From positions 1 to 5,619 of the forward strand of contig CAJTNW010000045.1 in NCBI GenBank assembly GCA_910577795.1: a DNA stretch of 5,619 nt, read 5' to 3'. A program made the position numbers and the translations under genes. The stretch comes from an uncultured Christensenella sp. GTDB lineage: Bacteria; Bacillota; Clostridia; Christensenellales; UBA3700. Shown piece after piece: positions 1 to 3,977 of the stretch (positions are counted from its first letter, which is position 1; every line of letters starts with the position of its first letter). Below the pieces are notes generated by a model, which searched no databases, was not told the origin of the DNA, and worked only from the letters and a program-made list of their open reading frames with translations.

Positions 1-141
1 GTATTAATGTACGCATGTAAGGAAAGTGAGATAAGAAAACTTAAAAAATTCCAAAATGCACTTGCAGAAGATACTAAAGATTTTGAAAGTGATGATGACA
101 GCAATGACAATGCAACTGATAAGAAAAAACAAAAAGAATAA
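1..141 (+). CDS. C-terminal end of an unidentified protein (partial)
   Basis: An open frame runs in from the left edge and ends at a TAA at 139-141, giving 46 visible residues. The first few are hydrophobic (VLMYAC). A basic stretch follows (residues 7-18, rich in K and R), then an acidic run with several Asp and Ser, and finally a Lys-rich tail. This is a charged, probably disordered C-terminus and carries no diagnostic motif. The opening VLMYA could be the end of a membrane helix or simply a core strand. It is taken as real because a strong terminator follows 16 bases after the stop. I do not recognise the family. The rest of the gene lies outside the window. Confidence 0.6.
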   Translation, partial: VLMYACKESEIRKLKKFQNALAEDTKDFESDDDSNDNATDKKKQKE

Positions 142-157
142 GAACAAATAAACAAAG

Positions 158-186
158 AACAGCGATTTATAAAAATCGCTGTTTTT
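158..186 (+). terminator. Rho-independent terminator of the left-edge gene
   Basis: A perfect 11-bp stem, AACAGCGATTT (158-168) against AAATCGCTGTT (173-183), closes a 4-base loop and runs into TTTTT (182-186). It sits just after the partial gene ending at 141. Confidence 0.85.
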
Positions 187-187
187 G

Positions 188-373
188 ATACAAAATATTT
201 GCTTATTAAGATTTAATTTCTTTGAATTTTGGTTTTATGATTAAACTTTAATTAATATATTTCGGATTTGGATTTGAAAAAATTAATATAGTAATCGTGA
301 ATAGTAATAAAGCGGTTAAAATTTGCCACATACTATGAAAAACCTAATAGATTTTGTAGCAAATATTTTGTAT
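188..373. repeat. Inverted-repeat-bounded non-coding segment, possible MITE
   Basis: ATACAAAATATTTGCT at 188-203 is repeated as an exact reverse complement at 358-373. The 154 bases between hold no credible gene on either strand. If the element proper begins at the C of CAAAATATTTGCT (191) and ends at G370, it is flanked by TA on both sides, as in Tc1/mariner- and IS630-type insertions. Any palindrome beginning TA would show the same, so this is weak support. A 16-bp exact match over this distance is unlikely by chance even at this AT content. It fills most of the gap between the left-edge terminator and the zinc-ribbon gene. No transposase is present, so a non-autonomous or decayed element is the best guess. 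Confidence 0.4.
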
Positions 374-394
374 AAACCATCTCTTAATGACTAA

Positions 395-544
395 TTAAAC
401 TTTTGTAAAAGAAGTATTAGTACATTTTGGGCATGGTGGGCATTTATCGTTTTGATTTAGGTGAATATCTGTACCACAGTTAGTGCATGAATAGCAACCT
501 TTACCTGGCTTTTCACCTGTACGACAAGTACATTTAGATGCCAT
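395..544 (-). CDS. Small zinc-ribbon protein, 49 aa
   Basis: Reading leftward from ATG at 544-542 gives 49 codons and a TAA at 397-395. Eight of the 49 residues are Cys: C5 and C7 in a CxC, C17 and C20 (CxxC), C23 (so CxxCxxC), then C35, C38 and C41 (CPPCPKC). H28 could be a further ligand. The order GEKPGKGCYSCTNCG, then HLN, then KCPPCPKC and a final SFTK is typical of short bacterial zinc-ribbon/rubredoxin-like proteins, with a knuckle at each end of a small beta fold. It probably binds zinc or another metal; its cellular role is unknown. Translation starts behind a strong GGAGGGG three bases upstream of ATG, which with the Cys pattern makes the gene convincing despite its size. It is divergent from the alaR operon. 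I see no clear terminator before the inverted-repeat segment downstream. Confidence 0.88.
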   Translation of the reverse strand: MASKCTCRTGEKPGKGCYSCTNCGTDIHLNQNDKCPPCPKCTNTSFTKV

Positions 545-567
545 ATTCCCCTCCTGAGAAGTTTATT

Positions 568-594
568 GTAGCAACTGCTACTAAATATATTATA
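568..594 (-). promoter_or_regulatory. Promoter -10 and palindromic operator of the zinc-ribbon gene
   Basis: On the minus strand a perfect TATAAT lies at 594-589, predicting a start near 582 and a 38-base leader. No good -35 is visible 16-18 bases upstream. Directly at the predicted start lies the exact palindrome GTAGCAACTGCTAC (568-581, 6-bp arms, 2-base centre). A 2-base loop is too tight for a stable RNA hairpin, so a DNA-bound repressor site (for example a MarR- or ArsR-like dimer) is the likelier reading. The binding protein is not identified. Confidence 0.5.
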
Positions 595-633
595 AGCAAT
601 TTAAAAATCATTATACATTTTAAAAAATATTTA

Positions 634-662
634 TTGACACATTTTATTAAATAGTGTATACT
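634..662 (+). promoter_or_regulatory. Sigma-A promoter of the alaR-alaT operon
   Basis: TTGACA (634-639), a 17-base spacer and TATACT (657-662) form a near-perfect housekeeping promoter. The start should fall near 669, giving a leader of about 46 bases ending in AAAGGAG (701-707), seven bases before the ATG at 715. Confidence 0.85.
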
Positions 663-698
663 TTTAAATAATAAAAGTAAATATTAAATTTTTAATAT
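659..698. promoter_or_regulatory. Two phased inverted repeats, probable AlaR/Lrp-type operators
   Basis: The first repeat pairs TACTTTTA (659-666) with TAAAAGTA (672-679), covering the -10 and the start site. The second pairs ATATTAAA (681-688) with TTTAATAT (691-698), just before the SD. Their centres (669 and 689.5) are about two helical turns apart, as expected for an Lrp/AsnC multimer binding one DNA face. Autoregulation by the adjacent gene product is an inference. The second repeat could instead fold in the leader RNA in front of the SD. Confidence 0.4.
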
Positions 699-714
699 AA
701 AAAGGAGTATATTT

Positions 715-1203
715 ATGGACAAAATTGCAAAAAAAATTGTAGCACTTTTAAAAGAAGACGCAAGATATTCAGCGGCACAAATAGCCAATATGATAAATAC
801 AGATGAAAAAACAGTCGCGGGAATAATTGCAGATTTGGAAGAGAGTGGTGTTATTGTTAAATATACTACCATTATAAATAATGAAAAAGCAGGCGACGAT
901 TATGTGGATGCTTTGATAGAGGTTAAAGTAAATCCACAAAGCAGGTCTGGTTATGAAGCAATTGCAACAGAAATTGCAAAATATGATATGGTAAAAAATC
1001 TATATCTTATGAGTGGTACTTTTGATTTGGCACTTACTATTGAGGGCAAAAGTATTAAGGATATAGCATTGTTTGTGTCAGAGGAATTATCCGCTATTGA
1101 TAGTGTTGTTAGTGTTGCAACTCATTTTATTTTAAAAGAATATAAGTCAAGCGGTGTATCTTTTGGCGGAAATGTTAGTGATAAAAGAGAGATAATACGA
1201 TGA
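715..1203 (+). CDS. alaR: Lrp/AsnC-family regulator, AlaR (YugG)-like
   Basis: This 162-residue protein has the Lrp/AsnC plan. An N-terminal helix-turn-helix spans about residues 2-50 (IAKKIVALLKEDARYSAAQIA, then the recognition region NTDEKTVAGIIADLEESGVI). A linker strand follows, then the ligand-binding RAM domain at about 63-142, including VKNLYLMSGTFDLALTIEG and SVVSVATHFILKEY. The RAM domain closely resembles B. subtilis YugG (AlaR) as I recall that sequence, and the pairing with a YugH/AlaT-like gene matches that organism. The inferred role is cytoplasmic control of the downstream aminotransferase in response to alanine or a related amino acid. The ATG at 715 is fixed by AAAGGAG seven bases upstream. 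The TGA at 1201-1203 overlaps the next ATG (1200-1202), so the two are translationally coupled. Family certain; effector and orthology inferred. Confidence 0.92.
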   Translation: MDKIAKKIVALLKEDARYSAAQIANMINTDEKTVAGIIADLEESGVIVKYTTIINNEKAGDDYVDALIEVKVNPQSRSGYEAIATEIAKYDMVKNLYLMSGTFDLALTIEGKSIKDIALFVSEELSAIDSVVSVATHFILKEYKSSGVSFGGNVSDKREIIR

Positions 1204-2393
1204 ATTACGATAAATATATAAGTGAAATTGCAAAAGGTATAAAACCTTCTGGAATAAGAAAATTTTTTGATGTAGCAAATACAATGAAAGATGCTATATC
1301 TTTAGGTGTCGGTGAGCCGGACTTTGTTACTCCTTGGCCAGTTAGAGATGCCGCTATTACAAGTATTAAAAGGGGGTATACTCAATATACTTCCAACGCA
1401 GGTATGCCAGAATTAAGGGCAGCAATAGGCAAATATTTAAATTTAAGATATAATTTAAATTATGACCCAGATGACGAAATTTTGGTTACAGTTGGCGCAA
1501 GCGAAGGTATTGATTTGGCATTAAGAGCATTAATAAATCCGGGTGAAGAGGTGCTAATACCAGACCCATCTTATGTGTCTTATTCGCCTTGTGTAACTTT
1601 GTGTGGCGGTGTGCCAGTTCCTGTTAATTGTGTTGTTGACAATGATTTTAAAGTAACAGCAAAAGATTTAAAAGACAAAATTACAGATAAAACTAAAGTT
1701 TTAATTATGCCTTATCCAAATAATCCAACTGGTGCTATAATGGAAAAATCTCATTTGTTGGATATTGCTAAACTATGTATCGAAAATGATATAATTGTAA
1801 TTTCTGACGAAATATATTCAGAACTTACTTATGACGAAATACATACTTCTATAGCATCTCTTCCTAATATGAGGGAAAGGACAATTGTTATAAATGGTTT
1901 TTCAAAAGCATTTGCTATGACAGGTTGGAGGCTTGGCTATCTTGCTTGCCCGCGTGAGTTTTTAGTGCCAATGTACAAAATTCACCAATATGGCATAATG
2001 TGTGCACCTACAGCAAGTCAATATGCTGGGCTAAAGGCTTTGAATGATGCTTTTGAAGATGACTTTGCAAGCGTAAAAGAAATGCACGAGGAATATGACA
2101 AACGTCGTAGATATTTGGTAAAAGAATTAAATAGTATGGGGCTTGAATGTTTTGAACCAAAAGGTGCTTTTTATGTTTTTCCTAGAGTGTCTTCAACTGG
2201 TATGAATGGTGAGGAATTTGCAAACGGATTGTTGTTTTCTAAAAAAGTGGCAGTTGTTCCAGGCAATGCTTTTGGACAAAATGGTAATGATTTTGTACGT
2301 ATTAGTTATGCGTATAGTATGGAAAAACTTAAAAAAGCAATAAAACGTATAGGTGAATACTTAGAAGAACTTAAAGAAAATAAACAAAATTAA
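1200..2393 (+). CDS. alaT: PLP-dependent aminotransferase, alanine transaminase AlaT (YugH)-like
   Basis: This 397-residue class I/II aminotransferase (fold type I, cytoplasmic homodimer) is full length. Visible PLP-site elements are GAS (99-101), which binds the cofactor phosphate, NNPTG (174-178), SDEIY (202-206, D203 to the pyridine N, Y206 to O3'), and SKAFAMTGWR (235-244) with Schiff-base lysine K236 and R244. R367 in FVRISY should bind the substrate alpha-carboxylate. The N-terminus (GIRKFFD, ISLGVGEPDFVTPW, GYTQYTSNAG) matches the YugH/AlaT branch better than classical AspC or PatA, as I recall those sequences. The likely reaction is pyruvate plus glutamate to L-alanine plus 2-oxoglutarate, reversible. 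Aspartate or aromatic specificity is not excluded. It has only a weak GAGAG (1187-1191) as its own SD and probably relies on coupling through the ATGA overlap with alaR. No key residue is missing. Confidence 0.93.
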   Translation: MNYDKYISEIAKGIKPSGIRKFFDVANTMKDAISLGVGEPDFVTPWPVRDAAITSIKRGYTQYTSNAGMPELRAAIGKYLNLRYNLNYDPDDEILVTVGASEGIDLALRALINPGEEVLIPDPSYVSYSPCVTLCGGVPVPVNCVVDNDFKVTAKDLKDKITDKTKVLIMPYPNNPTGAIMEKSHLLDIAKLCIENDIIVISDEIYSELTYDEIHTSIASLPNMRERTIVINGFSKAFAMTGWRLGYLACPREFLVPMYKIHQYGIMCAPTASQYAGLKALNDAFEDDFASVKEMHEEYDKRRRYLVKELNSMGLECFEPKGAFYVFPRVSSTGMNGEEFANGLLFSKKVAVVPGNAFGQNGNDFVRISYAYSMEKLKKAIKRIGEYLEELKENKQN

Positions 2394-2397
2394 TAAT

Positions 2398-2439
2398 AAA
2401 AAAGCGAACTTTTTTAAGTTCGCTTTTTTAGATTTTTTT
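2398..2439 (+). terminator. Terminator of the alaR-alaT operon
   Basis: A perfect 14-bp stem (2398-2411 against 2416-2429, core AAGCGAACTT/AAGTTCGCTT) with a TTTT loop ends in six T, with a further seven T at 2433-2439. It begins five bases after the alaT stop. The A-run on the other side makes it usable in both directions. Confidence 0.92.
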
Positions 2440-2481
2440 ACAAGTAGTTTATGTTAAATTAATTTATGCAACAAGGTGTTT

Positions 2482-2521
2482 AAAAACTGTCAGAAAAAGT
2501 ATACTTTTTCTGACAGTTTTT
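2482..2521. repeat. 40-bp perfect palindrome A
   Basis: Bases 2482-2521 equal their own reverse complement with no mismatch. The centre is GTATAC (2499-2504) and the arms are AAAAACTGTCAGAAAAA and its complement. Its core recurs at 2618-2653. On the minus strand it would act as a hairpin ending in five U, making it the natural terminator of the candidate RNA starting near 2577. Confidence 0.9.
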
Positions 2522-2577
2522 CTATTTGCAAATTTATAAATAATAGTTATATTTTTACAATAAATTTTCATTTTTCT
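2482..2577 (-). ncRNA. Candidate ~96-nt small RNA
   Basis: A perfect minus-strand promoter (2612-2584) predicts a start near 2577. The transcript would run leftward through AT-rich sequence containing no SD-supported frame and end at palindrome A, whose folded form plus terminal U-run is terminator-like. I recognise no known RNA family. Expression is inferred from promoter and terminator only. Confidence 0.4.
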
Positions 2578-2583
2578 AAACTA

Positions 2584-2612
2584 ATTATACAAAATAATAG
2601 TAATTTTGTCAA
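2584..2612 (-). promoter_or_regulatory. Perfect-consensus minus-strand promoter in non-coding DNA
   Basis: Read on the minus strand, TTGACA (2612-2607), exactly 17 bases and TATAAT (2589-2584) match both hexamers without mismatch. No gene lies downstream on that strand before the alaT terminator. It points into the inter-palindrome space. Confidence 0.65.
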
Positions 2613-2617
2613 CCATT

Positions 2618-2653
2618 TTATTGTCAGAAAAAGTATACCTTTTCTGACAATAA
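2618..2653. repeat. 36-bp palindrome B, near-copy of palindrome A
   Basis: Arms at 2618-2635 and 2636-2653 pair at all positions but one (A2632 against C2639). The core TGTCAGAAAAAGTATAC followed by TTTTCTGACA repeats palindrome A, with the two centres 134 bases apart. Its left edge is five bases upstream of the minus-strand -35 (2607-2612), and its right arm contains the CTGACA used as -35 by the predicted lipoprotein promoter. Confidence 0.88.
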
Positions 2654-2672
2654 GTAAAAATAATGGTATTTT
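2644..2672 (+). promoter_or_regulatory. Probable promoter of the lipoprotein gene
   Basis: CTGACA (2644-2649, one mismatch), 17 bases and TATTTT (2667-2672) preceded by an extended -10 TGG (2664-2666). Predicted start near 2679 with a leader of about 60 bases. The -35 lies inside palindrome B, so a protein bound there would affect initiation. An alternative TATAAA at 2716-2721 lacks a good -35. Confidence 0.45.
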
Positions 2673-2739
2673 ATATGCCTTTAATTAAGTGAAAATTAAC
2701 TATTTTTAGTTGAATTATAAAAATTTAACGGAGGTTAAA

Positions 2740-3429
2740 ATGAAAAAGAAATTATGTTTATTTGTAGCAATTATGGTAGTAGTATTGGCGGCTTGCTTGT
2801 TATTAGTAGGTTGTGCCCCTAATGATGGTGGTTCAAATGGTGATGAAACATCTAAAGGTAATGAAACTGTTGTTTATAAAACACCTCAAGAGTTTTTGAA
2901 TAATTTTTATATTCAAAAAAGCAATACTATTGTTTATTCAATGACTACTGCAGGTACAACTATAAACTCAACTATTGCAATGTATGAAAACACTTTTGTA
3001 GTAAAAAACAATGATGTTGTTTCAACTTATTATGAGTATATTAACAATAGTTTAGTAAAGTACAGAATAAGAAATGATGAGGTTACAACTTCAACATTTA
3101 CAAAAGAGCAGTTGGCCGAACAAATAGGTGAAGTAAGTAGCGATAAATATTTAAATAACATATTTGTTAAATTTATTTTAATATATGATATGGATTCTCA
3201 ATTACAAACATATTTAGATGCTGTAAAAAATACTAATAATTTTGAATTGAAAGATGGTTGGTATGTAGGTAAAGTTGATACAAGTGCTAAAAGTTTTTCA
3301 TATAAAATAACTGAAGGTCAGTTAGAAATTAAATTTACAATGGATGAGAGCACAAGTGTATCATTTACATTAAAAAATGGTGCAGAAAAAATTACAATTC
3401 CAGAGAATATTAAAAATTCCAACAACTAA
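2740..3429 (+). CDS. Predicted lipoprotein of unknown function
   Basis: The protein is 229 residues from the ATG at 2740. It opens with a lipoprotein signal: MKKK, a hydrophobic stretch at residues 5-23, and the lipobox L22-V23-G24 followed by C25, the expected lipidated cysteine. The mature protein should be anchored on the outer face of the membrane. Residues 26-47 are a flexible linker rich in Gly, Asn, Asp and Glu. From TPQEFLNNFY (about 50-59) on, the chain alternates short beta-like strands rich in Thr, Ser and Val, resembling small beta-sandwich or LolA-like lipoproteins; I name no family. The ATG is preferred to a TTG ten codons upstream (2710) because GGAGG (2730-2734) lies five bases before it and the signal peptide then begins correctly. 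It stands alone, with its own promoter and following hairpins. Substrate and role are unknown. Confidence 0.85.
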   Translation: MKKKLCLFVAIMVVVLAACLLLVGCAPNDGGSNGDETSKGNETVVYKTPQEFLNNFYIQKSNTIVYSMTTAGTTINSTIAMYENTFVVKNNDVVSTYYEYINNSLVKYRIRNDEVTTSTFTKEQLAEQIGEVSSDKYLNNIFVKFILIYDMDSQLQTYLDAVKNTNNFELKDGWYVGKVDTSAKSFSYKITEGQLEIKFTMDESTSVSFTLKNGAEKITIPENIKNSNN

Positions 3430-3434
3430 AAATT

Positions 3435-3470
3435 TAATCCAACTCTTTATTTTTGAGGAGTTGGATTATT
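3435..3470 (+). terminator. Hairpin after the lipoprotein gene
   Basis: An 11-bp perfect stem, TAATCCAACTC (3435-3445) against GAGTTGGATTA (3458-3468), begins five bases after the stop. The tail (TTATTAATTACTTATTTT) is T-rich but not a pure run, so termination may be partial and aided by the next hairpin. Confidence 0.65.
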
Positions 3471-3499
3471 AATTACTTATTTTACATAAATGCTAAATA

Positions 3500-3526
3500 A
3501 AAATGCTAGGTAAAACCTAGCATTTT
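3500..3526. terminator. Bidirectional terminator between convergent genes
   Basis: A 12-bp perfect stem, AAAATGCTAGGT (3500-3511) against ACCTAGCATTTT (3515-3526), with a 3-base loop. It lies one base from the spoVG stop (minus strand) and can also stop read-through from the lipoprotein gene. T-rich sequence follows in both directions. Confidence 0.8.
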
Positions 3527-3527
3527 A

Positions 3528-3794
3528 TTAGTTTTCTTCAGATTGTTTTTTAAAATATGCTTTAAGTATTAATTCTGATAACATATTGCGTGTTTCACTA
3601 TTTATTGGATGGGCTATATCCTTATAATCTCCCTCTTGAGTTCGACGACTAGGCATAGATACAAAATATTCATTATTGTTTTCAATAATTTTAATGTCAT
3701 GTACCGCAAAAGCATTTTCAATAATAATGGAAGCAACTGCTTTTAATTTGCCATCTTTTTTTACTAATCTGATTCTTATATCGCTAATTTGCAT
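3528..3794 (-). CDS. spoVG: SpoVG family regulator
   Basis: This 88-residue protein is recognised as SpoVG from ISDIRIRLV (3-11), ASIIIENAFAVHDIKII (21-37), FVSMPSRRT (44-52) and DIAHPINSETR (59-69), all in the usual order and at normal length. SpoVG proteins are small dimeric nucleic-acid-binding regulators. Known roles include asymmetric septation in Bacillus and cell-wall or virulence control in non-sporulating Firmicutes, so its presence does not prove sporulation. The residues after about 80 (FKKQSEEN) form the variable tail. The start at 3794 is supported by AGGGGG about eight bases upstream. In B. subtilis spoVG follows purR-yabJ and precedes glmU. Here it is a single gene, divergent from murC, with its own promoter and a terminator one base past the stop. 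Confidence 0.96.
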   Translation of the reverse strand: MQISDIRIRLVKKDGKLKAVASIIIENAFAVHDIKIIENNNEYFVSMPSRRTQEGDYKDIAHPINSETRNMLSELILKAYFKKQSEEN

Positions 3795-3828
3795 TAACTT
3801 AACCCCCTTTTTACATTTCTATACATAT

Positions 3829-3857
3829 ATTATACACTATTATTTTACAATTTTCAA
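3829..3857 (-). promoter_or_regulatory. Sigma-A promoter of spoVG
   Basis: On the minus strand TTGAAA (3857-3852), a 17-base spacer and TATAAT (3834-3829). Only the -35 has a single mismatch. The predicted start near 3822 gives a short leader of about 28 bases that contains the SD. Confidence 0.75.
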
Positions 3858-3940
3858 TAGTTTATATAAAAAAATTAATCTTTTTATCAAAAACTATTTT
3901 TAGATAAATTATATACAAATTTTTAGTAAATAATCAAATT

Positions 3941-3972
3941 TTGTCGATTTTTATTTTGCTGTTGCATATATT
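3941..3972 (+). promoter_or_regulatory. Weak candidate promoter abutting the murC start
   Basis: TTGTCG (3941-3946) lies upstream of overlapping -10-like hexamers CATATA (3965-3970, spacing 18) and TATATT (3967-3972, spacing 20). Either would place transcription initiation at or within a base or two of the murC ATG (3978). No other promoter stands out in 3858-3977, which is otherwise featureless AT-rich sequence. Confidence 0.3.
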
Positions 3973-3977
3973 GTTTT

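Noticed and set aside
292..310. Direct repeat of TAGTAAT
   Set aside because: Two 7-base AT-rich copies ten bases apart are expected by chance at this composition and do not form an array.
684..872. Minus-strand open frame at the 5' end of alaR
   Set aside because: It is antisense to the helix-turn-helix coding region of alaR and has no SD; the low-complexity hydrophobic product is a shadow.
2492..2570. Short minus-strand frame (26 codons) inside the candidate sRNA
   Set aside because: Its ATG lies only a few bases after the predicted transcription start with no SD, and it runs through the hairpin; a peptide is not supported.
2476..2688. Plus-strand open frame of 70 codons across the palindromes
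   Set aside because: It has no SD, its protein simply reads the palindromes twice (FKNCQKKYTF, IVRKSIPFLTI), and it overlaps better-supported promoter and repeat features.
2710..2739. TTG start extending the lipoprotein by ten residues
   Set aside because: It would put polar residues ahead of the MKKK signal start and lacks an SD; GGAGG at 2730-2734 serves the ATG at 2740.
3676..3903. Plus-strand open frame antisense to spoVG
   Set aside because: It lies over the 5' half and promoter of spoVG, has no SD, and gives a Phe/Ile/Asn-rich chain typical of AT-rich shadows.
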